From assembly GCF_003363155.1 (NCBI RefSeq), contig NZ_QRBE01000012.1, forward strand, positions 90,138 through 154,137: a DNA stretch of 64,000 bases, in the 5' to 3' direction. Positions within the stretch are counted from its first letter, which is position 1; every line of letters begins with the position of its first letter. The notes under the pieces are model-generated. The model saw nothing but the letters and a program-made list of their open reading frames with translations. It had not been told where the DNA came from and did not search any database. The translations under genes and the position numbers were made by a program. Source of the DNA: Dyella monticola (GTDB lineage Bacteria; Pseudomonadota; Gammaproteobacteria; Xanthomonadales; Rhodanobacteraceae). This document shows, in pieces, positions 1 through 10,700 of the stretch.

Positions 1-3000
1 CGAAAATGCCACCGGGGCGGTCGATCAGATTCGCCTCTGTGCCGGAAGCAATCAAGCCCAGGATGAGGTCCTGCAATTCCTGTCGATAACCGGCCTGGTC
101 CTCATTCCAGATCACCAGGTCCACAGCAAGACCTTTCATGCGCCAATACGCGTGCGCCTGTACCAGCTGCCGCACGAGTTCAATGTTGGCAATGTCGCCG
201 ATGCGCAGCAGCACGATCGGCAGATCGCCCGAGATGGCCTGCCCCCACAAGCCCGATTGGCCACGTCGATTGGCTTGCAGCACACTCGCTTCGGCACGCA
301 GCAAGGTGTTGGCATAAAGAATGGACGCAGCCATGCGTTCGTACAAACGGGCGTCCAGGTGCGTGGCATTGAGCTGCGTCAGCGACACCTGGCTGTGTGT
401 CCAGGCAAGATCGAAAACGCGGTCGGCGAGATGGCGGTCGCGATATTTCTCCGCCAGATGCAGACACGTGTCGCGACTGTCCGTCACCCCCGTGACGATA
501 TCGATGGTCGCCGATTGTTCCGGCTGCAAGGTAATGCGCACACGAATCGCAACGACCGGATCAAGCACCGCCCCCACCGTATTGGAAAGCTGTGCGTGCG
601 ACTGTAACCGGCTCAGCGCGAGTGGCCGAACGCTACTGCGTCCGCGCCCGATGAATTTCGCGCGATCCGTCTCATAGGAAATATCGTCAATGGTGGCGTC
701 GTGAACAGCCATCACGTGACACATCCATGGCACCCGTTCATCGTTGGCGCGCGGGCGACGCGTGCCGATCAGCGCCTGGGCAGACTCCACCCACTCGGTT
801 TCCACAAACAGATTGCTGAAGGCCGGATGCGCGGCATCGGCGGCCGCCGGCGCGATCACGAGCTCTGCAAAGGTGGTGATTTCGACGGTGCGCGGACGTC
901 GACCACGATGCGTCAAACGTACACGTCGCAATTCGATATCGTCCTCGGGGGAAACCACGATCTCGGTATGCGCATCGAGATGGTGTTTGCGCAGGCGAAA
1001 TTCCGCACGCGCATCCGAAAAGATGGCTTCGTAATGATCAGGCTTGGTCAACGTTGGCTGATACGTGGTCGACCAGAAATCGCCGCTCTCCACATCGCGC
1101 AGGTAACAGAACTGCCCCCAATTGTCGCTGGTGATGTCTTCATGCCAACGGTGCACGGCCAGATCGCGGCAACGGCTGTAACCGCCGCCGGCACTGCTCA
1201 CCATCACGTGGTAACGCCCATTGGACAGCAATTGCACGGCCGGCCGCGGCATATTCGGATCGCTGAACACGCGCAACGGGTTATCGGCAATGGCGATGCC
1301 GCTTTGCAGTGTCTCCAGCCCGATCGCATGCAGATATTCCGTCGCGTTTTTAGGTACGCGTTCCTGCAACAATAACGCAATGGCACGGAACTGAGGATCG
1401 TTGTCGAAGCGTTTCTGCATGGGTTGATCCAGCAGCAGGTACGCCAGCGAAAGCAGGCTCATGCCTTGGTGGTGCGCCATATACGACGCCACCAGCACGG
1501 ACGTCTGCCCGTGCGGCACGCGTGCCGGCGTGTAGTCGATCGCTTCGTAGAAGCCCAAGCGCCCTCGCCTGCCCTCGGCGGCAAGGCGCTCAAGGTTTGC
1601 GTAGGCATCCCCAGGCGCCACCATCAAGGCCATTACACTGGCATAGGGTGCGATAACCACGTCATCGCCCAGGCCACGTTTCAGGCCCAGGCCAGGCACG
1701 CCAAACGCGCGGTATTGATAGTTCAAATGCACGTCGACGGTGTTGTAGCCCGATTCGGAAACACCCCACGGCACGCGCATTTGCTGACCGTACTCGATCT
1801 GTCGCTCGACCGCGGCATGGCATGTCTGCGCCAGCAGCGTGCCGGCATAGCTGGGCATGACCAGCATCGGCATCAGGTATTCGAACATCGAGCCGGACCA
1901 GGACAGCAATACCGGCTTGCCGTCGGCGGTGGTCAGTAAACGCCCCAATGCAAACCAGCTTTCCTGCGGCAGTTGCCCTTGCGCAATGGCGAGGTAGCTG
2001 GCCAGGCGCGCCTCGGATGCGAGCAGGTCGTAGCAACTCGCGTCCAAGCGACGCTCGTCGACGTTGTAGCCGATGGAGAGCAGCTTCTTGCGCGGATCGA
2101 ACAGAAAGCGAAAATCCATCGTCGCCAGTTCGGATACCACGACGGTCAGACGCAAGATTTCGTCACGGCGCCCTTTCGGGCCTGATGCATCGTGTTCCCC
2201 GCCAGCACCCACAGCGTGCACAACGTGCCGCAGCGTGGGGATATCTTCCTGCTCCGGCCAATCGGACGCCCATGACGATATCAATTCCATCTCCTGCCGG
2301 AGATCGCCGATCTGATCACGCAGGCGCTGATACCAGAAAAACGCTTCCGACGAAGCATCGTCCGGAACGATGGTGCGCAAATCATCGATCTTCGCCTGCA
2401 GATCGGCCACGATGAGCGCGATGCGATCCAGCGGCGGCGGCGGTGCTTGCACAATGTCTTGCAGAAGCTGGCGCAGGCTTGTGATAGCCGCGGTGTGGCT
2501 GCCTTCGGGCAACGTGTCGCGCAGTAACGTCAGCGTGTCGCGCAAGCCATCCAGCACACGCACGTGAAACAGCGGCTCATCGAGCAACGACAATAATCCC
2601 GGTCGCAAGGTCAGCAGGTGGGCCGCGAGATTGCCGCTATCCACCGATGATACATAGTGCGGTGTAAGCGGCTGCAAGGTGACGGTGTCGTACCAGTTGT
2701 ACAGATGCCCGCGATACCGCGCCATGCCTTCGAGTGTGTGCAGCGTCTTTGCAATACGATCCAGCAGGCGCCCGGCGGTGATGAAACCAAAGTCATACGC
2801 TGCCAGACAGGAAAGCAGTGCCAGGCCAATATTGGTGGGCGAAGTACGATGGGCGACCACCTTGGCAGGCACTTCCTGCATGTTGTCGGGTGGCAACCAG
2901 TTGTCTTCCGGCCCGACATACGTTTCAAAAAAAGCCCAGATGCGACGGGACAGCGCGCGCAGGAAACGCCGCTGACGTCGCGTAGGTACAAACGTGTCCT

Positions 3001-6000
3001 CCTTGCGCTGCTCGCTCGACCAGCGAATCACCGCAGGACCCACCAGCCATAACAGCAGAATCGGCAACGCCACCGCCAGTGTTTCCGGCCGCCGCGACCA
3101 GATCGCAATACCCGCCAACACGGCGAAAATCGGATTGATCCACATCATGCGATAGGTACGCGCGACCGACTGCATACCTTCCTGCTCAACATCTCGCGAT
3201 GTCCGCCACTGCAAAAGATTGCGCCGGCTGACCGCCATGCGCCAGAGTGTGCGCCCAATGGCGTCCAGGCTGTACCACGCTTCGTGCGGCAATGTCGACA
3301 GACTGAAAAGCGCGCGCGCAATATGCTGACCAGCCGGTGCCGCCGCGGATTTCATGTGGGATTTCAGGGAAATGTCCACCTGCTTCTGGGCGAACGCCAA
3401 CAACGACGAGAGCAACGGCAGTGCGAACAGCAGCGCCAGCACTGCCACGGTCCAGGTGATCGGCTCCGCAAAGCACAGCCAACTGATCAGGAATAGCGCC
3501 ACGAACGATGGCGCGGCCAGACTGCGCCGAAGGTTGTCCCAAAGCTTCCATCGCGACAGGGCATCCAGCGTATTCGTGACCCGCTTTCCCTCCGCGTCGC
3601 GCACACGTGGAAATATCCATGGCAGCAACTGCCAGTCGCCACGTATCCAACGATGGCGACGCTGACAATCGCCGACATAGCTGGACGGATACTCCTCGTA
3701 CAGCGGCACATCGCTCAGCAGGCCCGAGCGCGCATAGCAACCTTCGATGAGGTCGTGGCTGAGAACGGTGTTTTCGGGGAAGCGTCCATTCAACGATCGC
3801 GCGATGGCATCCACGTCATAGATGCCCTTGCCGATAAACGAACCCTCACCAAATAGATCTTGATAGACATCCGACACCATGCGTGTGTACGGATCAATAC
3901 CTACTTCACTGCCAAACAGGGTGGCGTAGCGCGAACGCGCCGTGCTGGGCAGACTGATACCCAACCGCGGTTGCAGAATGCCGTGACCACGCAGCAGGCG
4001 CCCCCGGGACTCATCGTAGACCGGGCGATTGAGCGGATGCGCCATGACGCTTGCGAAAGCCTGCGCTGCGTCGCGTGGAAGCTGGGTATCGGAGTCGAGC
4101 GTAACGACATAATGGATGCCGCGCAGCGCTTCCACGGGCCCCACGATCAGCGAGAACGCATTGGTTTTGCCGGCACACAGCAAATGGTTGAGGTCGGCGA
4201 GCTTGCCACGCTTTCGCTCGTAACCCATCCACATGTTGTCGGCACGATTGAAGCGTCGCGGCCGGTGCAGCAAATAGAAGCGATCGCCTGAGCCTGGCGC
4301 ATATTTCGCGTTAAGCGCGTCGATATGCTGTCGCGCAAGCCTGAGAATCGTCGGATCGTTTTCCAGCCATTCTTCGCTTGCATCCTTGAAATCGCTCAAC
4401 AGGGCGAAGTGAATGTTCTGGTCGCGATTGGCCAGGAAGTGCACTTCCAGCGCCTCGACCATGTCCTCGACGTCCTGCACATTGCCGAGCAATGCCGGCA
4501 CCACTACCAAGGTGCGCGCGGTCGGCGGTACGCCACGCGTGAAATCCAGACGCGGCAACAGACTTGGCGATATCGTCACGGTGACGATCCAGTTCATCAG
4601 CCCCAGGGCGAACTGGCTGGTTGCGAGCAGTGCTGGGATGGCAATCAGCGCCAACGCCCAGCCTGGATAACGGCTGATGCTTGCCGCGTGGACGATCGGC
4701 GCCGTGAAGGCGAGCGTCAGCAGCGTGAGGATGCTGATGTACAGCACGAGCGACCTGCGCAGCAATGCGCGCCGCAGGTTCATCAAGCGGTGGTAACGGT
4801 AGCCGGCCTTCTGTTCCAGTGCGGCCAATCCTTCATCGACCAGGTACCAGCCCACGTGGGAGCCGAGGCCAGCCACCGCGCGCTCTTCAGCGTGGGTTTG
4901 CGCCAATTCAATCGCCGCCTGAGCCACCTCGCCTTCTGCATGCGGGCTTGAGCGTGCGAGCCTTTCCACCACGTGCCGATAGTGGTCGCGCGTGGCGAAA
5001 TCCATCTGCGGATACGTGCCGGCCGGATCCTTGCGCAGCGTCTGTTCGACGATGCTCAAGCGCTCCACGAACGCGTGCCAATCGATCGCCGACAGATGAC
5101 GCAGGCTGCCGATGCTGTTGCCGACTGATACCTGATTGGCTGCCTGCTCCTGCGCTTCGAGTTGCAACTGATGTTCGATGCTCGAGCCCGCTTCGGCGAG
5201 GCGTTGCTCCACCCACGTCAACGGCATGGCAAGCACGGGGCTCTGCCCCTGCAGGCGTCGCGCGAGTTCGGCTACGAATGCACTGGTCATCGGTGGGTCG
5301 GAGCGTGCCATGTCGGCGACGCCGATGACGACGCTCTTCGGATCGTGTTCGGCGATTTCAGTGAGCACGTCCGCCCACTGGCTGGCCTGGTCGCGATAAC
5401 GCCAGTCCGACATCACGCGCACCGCCGCACGACGCAGATTCTCGATCAGAGCCAGGCGCAGCATGATCGGAATGGCCCACAACTCGCCCAACGCCAACGG
5501 CTGCACGCTCTGATAGGCGGAGATGAAGCGCCCCAGGCTCTCGTCATCCACACGGCCATCGCCGTGCGAAATGGTTTCCAACGCCAGCACGTAGACACGC
5601 GGGAGCGCATCGCCATCGGTACCGTCACCCACGAGCCGCGGCAGTTCGCGGTTGTAGCGCCGCGGCAAATGACGCCGGGCGATTCGGATCTGGTCTTCGA
5701 TGAGGTAGTAGTTGTCCAGCAGCCATTCGCCGGCGGGTGAAATGCGCCGGTTGCTCTTGGCCGCAGCGGTAAGCGCCTCACAGGCCTGCAATAGCAGCGT
5801 TGCGTTTTCGTCCAGCCGCTTCAATAGCCCATCTGACGCCGAACGAGGGCTGAGCTTGTGCTGCTTGGCCAAGGCGACGCCATGCTGTTCCATCTGCTCG
5901 GCGCTGAACAGTTCGGCACGCAGCGTCGGCTCCATGGACGTCTGGCCCGTCGCCGCATCGCCATAACGCGCCGCCTGGGGATGCAGCGCCGCTTGCAAAA

Positions 6001-6025
6001 GCACTGACTTGTCGGTCCTGAACAT
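1..6025 (-). CDS. ndvB: Cyclic beta-1,2-glucan synthase, NdvB type (C-terminus outside the window)
   Basis: Inner-membrane enzyme that builds and cyclises beta-1,2-glucan from UDP-glucose for the periplasm. The frame stays open for about 2,008 residues to the left edge, so the C-terminus is missing; family members are usually near 2,800 residues. Seen in order: membrane segments near residues 410-470, a glycosyltransferase core ending in QRRHRW (Trp about 793), further membrane segments about 820-1000, a glycoamylase-like domain with GSMFEY near 1378, then GH94-type sandwich domains. The ATG at 6025 follows GGGAG, and an in-frame TGA lies 15 bases upstream, so the start is fixed. Domain order is that of NdvB; the exact product linkage is inferred from the family. 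Confidence 0.92.
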   Translation of the reverse strand, partial: MFRTDKSVLLQAALHPQAARYGDAATGQTSMEPTLRAELFSAEQMEQHGVALAKQHKLSPRSASDGLLKRLDENATLLLQACEALTAAAKSNRRISPAGEWLLDNYYLIEDQIRIARRHLPRRYNRELPRLVGDGTDGDALPRVYVLALETISHGDGRVDDESLGRFISAYQSVQPLALGELWAIPIMLRLALIENLRRAAVRVMSDWRYRDQASQWADVLTEIAEHDPKSVVIGVADMARSDPPMTSAFVAELARRLQGQSPVLAMPLTWVEQRLAEAGSSIEHQLQLEAQEQAANQVSVGNSIGSLRHLSAIDWHAFVERLSIVEQTLRKDPAGTYPQMDFATRDHYRHVVERLARSSPHAEGEVAQAAIELAQTHAEERAVAGLGSHVGWYLVDEGLAALEQKAGYRYHRLMNLRRALLRRSLVLYISILTLLTLAFTAPIVHAASISRYPGWALALIAIPALLATSQFALGLMNWIVTVTISPSLLPRLDFTRGVPPTARTLVVVPALLGNVQDVEDMVEALEVHFLANRDQNIHFALLSDFKDASEEWLENDPTILRLARQHIDALNAKYAPGSGDRFYLLHRPRRFNRADNMWMGYERKRGKLADLNHLLCAGKTNAFSLIVGPVEALRGIHYVVTLDSDTQLPRDAAQAFASVMAHPLNRPVYDESRGRLLRGHGILQPRLGISLPSTARSRYATLFGSEVGIDPYTRMVSDVYQDLFGEGSFIGKGIYDVDAIARSLNGRFPENTVLSHDLIEGCYARSGLLSDVPLYEEYPSSYVGDCQRRHRWIRGDWQLLPWIFPRVRDAEGKRVTNTLDALSRWKLWDNLRRSLAAPSFVALFLISWLCFAEPITWTVAVLALLFALPLLSSLLAFAQKQVDISLKSHMKSAAAPAGQHIARALFSLSTLPHEAWYSLDAIGRTLWRMAVSRRNLLQWRTSRDVEQEGMQSVARTYRMMWINPIFAVLAGIAIWSRRPETLAVALPILLLWLVGPAVIRWSSEQRKEDTFVPTRRQRRFLRALSRRIWAFFETYVGPEDNWLPPDNMQEVPAKVVAHRTSPTNIGLALLSCLAAYDFGFITAGRLLDRIAKTLHTLEGMARYRGHLYNWYDTVTLQPLTPHYVSSVDSGNLAAHLLTLRPGLLSLLDEPLFHVRVLDGLRDTLTLLRDTLPEGSHTAAITSLRQLLQDIVQAPPPPLDRIALIVADLQAKIDDLRTIVPDDASSEAFFWYQRLRDQIGDLRQEMELISSWASDWPEQEDIPTLRHVVHAVGAGGEHDASGPKGRRDEILRLTVVVSELATMDFRFLFDPRKKLLSIGYNVDERRLDASCYDLLASEARLASYLAIAQGQLPQESWFALGRLLTTADGKPVLLSWSGSMFEYLMPMLVMPSYAGTLLAQTCHAAVERQIEYGQQMRVPWGVSESGYNTVDVHLNYQYRAFGVPGLGLKRGLGDDVVIAPYASVMALMVAPGDAYANLERLAAEGRRGRLGFYEAIDYTPARVPHGQTSVLVASYMAHHQGMSLLSLAYLLLDQPMQKRFDNDPQFRAIALLLQERVPKNATEYLHAIGLETLQSGIAIADNPLRVFSDPNMPRPAVQLLSNGRYHVMVSSAGGGYSRCRDLAVHRWHEDITSDNWGQFCYLRDVESGDFWSTTYQPTLTKPDHYEAIFSDARAEFRLRKHHLDAHTEIVVSPEDDIELRRVRLTHRGRRPRTVEITTFAELVIAPAAADAAHPAFSNLFVETEWVESAQALIGTRRPRANDERVPWMCHVMAVHDATIDDISYETDRAKFIGRGRSSVRPLALSRLQSHAQLSNTVGAVLDPVVAIRVRITLQPEQSATIDIVTGVTDSRDTCLHLAEKYRDRHLADRVFDLAWTHSQVSLTQLNATHLDARLYERMAASILYANTLLRAEASVLQANRRGQSGLWGQAISGDLPIVLLRIGDIANIELVRQLVQAHAYWRMKGLAVDLVIWNEDQAGYRQELQDLILGLIASGTEANLIDRPGGIF

Positions 6026-6208
6026 CGCTCCCGGTCCGGCTCACACATGGCTTTCGACCAGAACGAGGCGATGTCCTGGCGTGGTCCGCGCGCCGGCAGG
6101 CATGTGTCGCGGCGCTGGAAAGTAAAGAAAATAGCTGGCGAAGCGTGAAATTGAGGTACGCGGATGGGCGCGCGCGTTGGCAACACGCCGGTACGGCGGG
6201 AAGCGCGA

Positions 6209-6239
6209 GGTCGCAGTCACCTGGATGGCGACTGCGACC
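6209..6239 (-). terminator. Hairpin after the S46 peptidase gene
   Basis: Perfect 10-base inverted repeat (GGTCGCAGTC / GACTGCGACC) with an 11-base loop, starting 7 bases past the peptidase stop. No T-run follows, so it may be a 3'-end stabiliser rather than an intrinsic terminator. The rest of 6026-6245 shows no gene. Confidence 0.45.
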
Positions 6240-6245
6240 GGTTTG

Positions 6246-8336
6246 TCAGAGATGGCCTTGCGTTAATTCGTCTGCGAGCCGCGGCAGGTTGTAGACCTTG
6301 CGCACGGCTTCGACCAATGCGGCAGTATCCACCGCCACGGCACGGTTGTTGCTGCCGTCGTAAATGAAATCTCCACCGAGCGAATGAATGTTGCCGTCGA
6401 AGATAAGACCCACGGCGTGACCTTCACGATCAATGACCGGACTACCGGAATTGCCGCCGATGATGTCGTTGTCGGTAACGAAGTCCATGGGCGTGGCAGG
6501 ATCGAGACTACCCTGCGCCTTGATCCAACTGTCAGGCAACTTGAAGGGATCCGCACCGGTCGCGCGTTTGTAAAGCCCGCCGAAATACGTGAACGGCGGT
6601 ACCGGCGCGCCATTCTCGTTCCAGCCCACCACTTTGCCGTAGGACAGGCGCAGCGTGAAGGTGGCATCCGGATAGCTCGACATGCCATCGCGATCGAAGC
6701 GTGCCTTGGCGATGGTTTCATCCGCCTTATCGGTAGGCGCGGTGACCTCGTCTTCGTATTGCTTGCGGATCGTGCGCGATTCCGGATCGATTTGGCGCGC
6801 CAATTGGATCAGCGGATCGTTCGATGCCTCGATGGCTTTCTCGCCCCCGTCCCAAAGCTGCTTGCGCACGGCGGTTTCGCTCAGATGGGTACCGCTGACC
6901 AAATGTTGGGCCAGTTCATCCGGCGATTGCTTGCCGAGTACTTCGTGCACGGTGGGATCATCCGCGCCGAGCACTTGACGAAGCTTCTCCAACGACCAGG
7001 AGAGCAACGTCTGTTCGTATTGTGGATAGACCGGTACATCCGACTCCACCGCTTGCTGCACGGCAGGAAGATTGGCCTGGCGGTAATCCGGCAGGCGTTC
7101 GCCATCGGGCTTGTTACGCTCGGCCGCCGCACGCACCAGCGTGCGCGCGTAGCCGAAGAGCTGACCGAAGCGATCGGCGAAGCCATCGCCACCTTCGAGC
7201 ATGTCATAGCGTGCTCGCAGATCCTTGCTGCGCTCCTGTGCACGCGCCAGATCCGCCCAGGGATCGCCATATTTTGCACGCCGCTCGGGCGTGGCCGCCA
7301 TCCACTCACGCAGCGCGGCATCCTGCTTTTGCTTTTGTTCTACGACATTCTCATCGGCCAACGTCTGCAGCCAACCGTTGAACACCTTGATGGTATTTTC
7401 CAAGCCGAAGCGTAGATCCTGTGCTTCTTTCGTCTGTTGGGCGCCGGCGCGGCCGTATTGCCATAGCACGCCGCGCAGTTCCGTCAGAAAACCGAAGAAC
7501 GGCACCAGACGATAGTCACGCATGGCAGCCAACTGAATCCATGGAACGCCTCGCTGAGTCTGGCCGGGATTGCCAACCACGAACGTGAGCTCGCCCGCCT
7601 TGGGCCCTTGCATGGAGAATTTGAAGAACTGCGGCGTGCTTGCCGGCTTGTCATCGACATACGCGCGGAAGAACGCGACATCCAGATCGTAGCGCGGGAA
7701 ATTGAAGTTATCCGGATCGCCGCCGAAGAACGCAATGCTTTGCTCAGGCGCAAAGACCAGACGCACGTCCTGATAGCGGCGGTATTTGTACAGCGCATAG
7801 CGGCCGCCGTTGTACAGCGTAATCACATCGCAGCGCCAGGTTTTGGCATCGCCGTTGACGCAGGTCTGTTCCAGCTTGCTGTCGATAGCGCGCTCGGCCT
7901 TCACGCGGTCCGCACCGGTCTTGCCTGCGGTCGCTGCGTTTACTTGCGCAGTGACATCGGTAATCGACTGGAGTTGATTGAGTTCGACATCGGGACACTT
8001 TGGTTCGTCTTCCTGCTTGAGCGCGACATAACCATTGGACATGTAATCTTCATGACCCTTGGAAAGCTGCGAAAGGCAGGCATTGGCGCAATGGTGATTG
8101 GTCATCACCAGTCCGTTGGCCGATACGAACGAGCCCGAACATCCTTCGGCCAGGCGCAGCGCCGCGTGTTGCACCAGGTCGATCCACTGCGGGCTAGGCG
8201 TAAAGCCGTAGCGCTGTTGCATCTGCTTCACCGGCAAGTGGTCCAACGTCCACATGCCTTCGTCTGCCATGGCCGCGCCTGCGGCGGTGAAGAACAAACC
8301 GGTCAATGCCATCACGAACATTCGCTTCATGGTCAT
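6246..8336 (-). CDS. S46 family dipeptidyl-peptidase, DPP7-like
   Basis: Secreted or periplasmic serine exopeptidase that removes dipeptides from protein N-termini, feeding peptide catabolism. 696 residues, the usual S46 length. A signal peptide covers about residues 1-24 (hydrophobic run, cleavage near AMADE). The chymotrypsin-like histidine motif is TNHHC (81-82) and the serine motif is GNSGSP near residue 630. The residue 18 after the catalytic serine is Gly (FDGN). In DPP11 enzymes this position is Arg and selects acidic P1 residues; Gly is the DPP7 state, which prefers hydrophobic P1. Start is ATG at 8336 or the second Met two codons later. It stands alone, with a hairpin behind it. Confidence 0.93.
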   Translation of the reverse strand: MTMKRMFVMALTGLFFTAAGAAMADEGMWTLDHLPVKQMQQRYGFTPSPQWIDLVQHAALRLAEGCSGSFVSANGLVMTNHHCANACLSQLSKGHEDYMSNGYVALKQEDEPKCPDVELNQLQSITDVTAQVNAATAGKTGADRVKAERAIDSKLEQTCVNGDAKTWRCDVITLYNGGRYALYKYRRYQDVRLVFAPEQSIAFFGGDPDNFNFPRYDLDVAFFRAYVDDKPASTPQFFKFSMQGPKAGELTFVVGNPGQTQRGVPWIQLAAMRDYRLVPFFGFLTELRGVLWQYGRAGAQQTKEAQDLRFGLENTIKVFNGWLQTLADENVVEQKQKQDAALREWMAATPERRAKYGDPWADLARAQERSKDLRARYDMLEGGDGFADRFGQLFGYARTLVRAAAERNKPDGERLPDYRQANLPAVQQAVESDVPVYPQYEQTLLSWSLEKLRQVLGADDPTVHEVLGKQSPDELAQHLVSGTHLSETAVRKQLWDGGEKAIEASNDPLIQLARQIDPESRTIRKQYEDEVTAPTDKADETIAKARFDRDGMSSYPDATFTLRLSYGKVVGWNENGAPVPPFTYFGGLYKRATGADPFKLPDSWIKAQGSLDPATPMDFVTDNDIIGGNSGSPVIDREGHAVGLIFDGNIHSLGGDFIYDGSNNRAVAVDTAALVEAVRKVYNLPRLADELTQGHL

Positions 8337-8454
8337 TCCCCAAGGGGGCGCAGCGCGCCGGATAAACCGAGTATGGGCGGCCTGTTACACCATAACAACA
8401 TGACGGTTGGCACGGCTTTCTGATGGCACCTTCCCGCCATCGGAAGAGCCCAAA

Positions 8455-9450
8455 TCAAGGTGCCTGGGTTGGCACGATGACCACCTCTAGCGCAACCTGC
8501 TCGGATGATGCGACCTGATCGATGGCGTAGCCTGCATCGGCCCATGCATCCAGCCCACCCAGCAGAGGACGCACCTTGCGGTATCCCTGCATCAGCAGTC
8601 CCTTCGCCGCCTTCGCCGCAGAGACTTCGTTCGGGCAACTGCAGTAAATCACCACTTCCTGATCGATGGGGACATGGTTGAGTTCCTGGTCGATGCCGCG
8701 CAGGTCTGCCATGAGCGCGCCGGGAATGATGCGCCCATCGACCAGACGCGCCGCCTGCGAGCGCACATCCACGAGGATGGGCGCTCTGCCCTCCTCGATC
8801 AATTGATGCAGCTCGTCCACCGTGATGCGCGCCAGCCGCAGTGACAACAACAGCCGCTTGCGCTGCCACCACTTCACCAGGATGTAGGCGATCAGCAACG
8901 CCGCCAGGCATTCCACGGTAATCGTGCCAGCGCTGGCCAGCACGAACAGCACGCGATCGATTTGCTGGGAAAAGGCATACCCCAGGCCCACGACCAAGCC
9001 GATCCAGATCAGCGAACCGAGACCATCGAGCAGCACGAATACCTGCGGCCTGAGCTTCATCGCACCCATCAGCGGCGGCGCAATGGTGGAAAGACCGGGC
9101 ACGAATTTGGCAATGAGCAGAATCTGCCCACGCCAGCGCTGGAAACGCAGTTCCGATTGCTTGACACAGGAGTCGGGTGAAAGCGAAATGCGGCAAAGCG
9201 TACGCATTACCACGGCACCGTACTGGCGACCTGCCCAGTACCAGGCGAAATCGCTGATGAGACAAGCGGCCAACGCCACCGCGATCACTGCAGCCAGCGG
9301 CAGTTTGCCGACGGAAGCGAGTGCCCCTGCAACAACTAGGGTCGGCACGGCCGGCAAAGGCACACCCGCCTGCTCCACCAGGACGTTGATGAAGACGAGC
9401 AGCAGGCCGTATTCGGCAATCAGCGCGACGATCGCATGCGTCACGGACAA
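8455..9450 (-). CDS. DedA-family membrane protein fused to a rhodanese domain
   Basis: 331 residues. The first two thirds are a DedA/VTT-type membrane domain with re-entrant-loop signatures (EQAGVPLPAVP near 26-36, KFVPGLSTIAPPLMG near 114-128) and several hydrophobic helices. The last third is a cytoplasmic rhodanese domain (VDELHQLIEE, LVDVRS) whose active-site loop reads YCSCPNE near residue 270, so the catalytic Cys is present. DedA proteins act in lipid-carrier or lipid flipping and envelope homeostasis; the fusion suggests a thiol or sulfur-transfer activity tied to the membrane. This fusion occurs in some Proteobacteria. Substrate unknown. Confidence 0.85.
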   Translation of the reverse strand: MSVTHAIVALIAEYGLLLVFINVLVEQAGVPLPAVPTLVVAGALASVGKLPLAAVIAVALAACLISDFAWYWAGRQYGAVVMRTLCRISLSPDSCVKQSELRFQRWRGQILLIAKFVPGLSTIAPPLMGAMKLRPQVFVLLDGLGSLIWIGLVVGLGYAFSQQIDRVLFVLASAGTITVECLAALLIAYILVKWWQRKRLLLSLRLARITVDELHQLIEEGRAPILVDVRSQAARLVDGRIIPGALMADLRGIDQELNHVPIDQEVVIYCSCPNEVSAAKAAKGLLMQGYRKVRPLLGGLDAWADAGYAIDQVASSEQVALEVVIVPTQAP

Positions 9451-9566
9451 ACCTCGATCGGGACGGCTGCATCCTTGGGGCTAACGGCTCCGATTGCAAG
9501 CTTGCACAGGGGGCGTTGCGGCCAAAAAGCCGCCTCGCCCCGTGCAAAACCGTATGCGCAGAACGA

Positions 9567-10310
9567 TCAGGCGCTGCTGACGCCCGGCTGCACATCCGTG
9601 GTCAAACTGGGCTTGGCCACGTCCTCGCCCAGCAGGTGACGAAAGATCAGGCCGCCCGCTGCACCGCCGATCAGCGGTACCACCCAGAACATCCACAATT
9701 GCTGCAATGCCCAGGTACCCTGGAACAACGCCACACCGGTGCTGCGCGCCGGATTGACCGAGGTGTTATCGACCGGAATGCTGATGAGGTGGATCAGCGT
9801 GAGCGCCAAACCAATGGCCAGCGGGCCAAACCCGGCAGGTGCACGCCGATCGGTGGCGCCATGAATCACCATGACGAACATCGCGGAAAGCACGAACTCG
9901 CTCACGATACAGGCCCGCAGCGAATAGCCGCCCGGCGAATGCTCGCCGTAGCCGTTGGAGGCAAAGCCGCTGGTGGTCGCATCAAAGCCCGGTTTGCCGC
10001 TGGCGATCACGTAGATAACCGCGGCTGCCACAATCGCCCCGATCACTTGCGCAACGATGTATGGGATGACGTCCTTGCCGCTGAAGCGCCCACCCGCAAA
10101 GAGCCCCACGGTGACCGCCGGATTGAAATGCGCGCCGGAAATCCCTGCACATGCGTATGCCATGGTGACAACGGTAAGCCCGAATGCCAGCGCCACGCCT
10201 ACAAAGCCGATGCCAAGTCCCGGAAACGCCGCCGCCAACACGGCACTGCCGCATCCACCGAGTACCAGCCAGAACGTTCCGAAAAATTCTGCACAAAGTC
10301 GTTTGAACAT
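9567..10310 (-). CDS. aqpZ: Aquaporin Z
   Basis: Inner-membrane water channel of the MIP family, 247 residues. Both NPA half-helix motifs are present (HFNPAVT near residue 66 and SVNPARS near 188), with six hydrophobic helices and the AqpZ-like N-terminus [16 protein letters not shown]. The ATG at 10310 is chosen over an upstream in-frame TTG because GGAG lies six bases before it. No partner genes overlap it. Water selectivity is inferred from the AqpZ-like sequence rather than glycerol-facilitator features. Confidence 0.95.
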   Translation of the reverse strand: MFKRLCAEFFGTFWLVLGGCGSAVLAAAFPGLGIGFVGVALAFGLTVVTMAYACAGISGAHFNPAVTVGLFAGGRFSGKDVIPYIVAQVIGAIVAAAVIYVIASGKPGFDATTSGFASNGYGEHSPGGYSLRACIVSEFVLSAMFVMVIHGATDRRAPAGFGPLAIGLALTLIHLISIPVDNTSVNPARSTGVALFQGTWALQQLWMFWVVPLIGGAAGGLIFRHLLGEDVAKPSLTTDVQPGVSSA

Positions 10311-10700
10311 AATCGTCTCCAATCAATGAAATGATTAGCGAAACCGCTACGTCTTTCTTTCTTGCGACGCCTTACGTCCCCTTGCGCCATGGAGCACGTG
10401 CCTGCGAGCCATGGCTAAGCGGGTAATACCACGCCTTTTGCCCTGAAGAAAGTGTTTGCTCGCAGTACTGCGGTGCGGCTTTTATCCGTGCGCTTTACCA
10501 CCGGCCAAGCAACGCAGGGAGGGAACGGAAAAGCGGTGCAGCATGAGAAAGCCGTAACCAGCGCCTTGCGCGGCAGATTAGCCAGGGGCCTTATCGAAAG
10601 CTGTCAGCGGATCGATGGCCTGAGTGTCATCGATACACGCACGAGCCATGGCTCGGCTTGCGTTGCCAAATGGAACGCGTCAGTACAGGCAGACATAAAA
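10311..10700. other. Long intergenic region with no convincing gene
   Basis: About 390 bases between aqpZ and the HU-like gene's terminator. A 90-codon open frame (10452-10724, plus strand) starts with TTG, has no family resemblance and runs into the terminator stem, so it is not called. Two short palindromes built on GAGCCATGGCTC-like sequence are visible near 10407 and 10643. The region must hold the aqpZ promoter, but none stands out. Confidence 0.5.
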
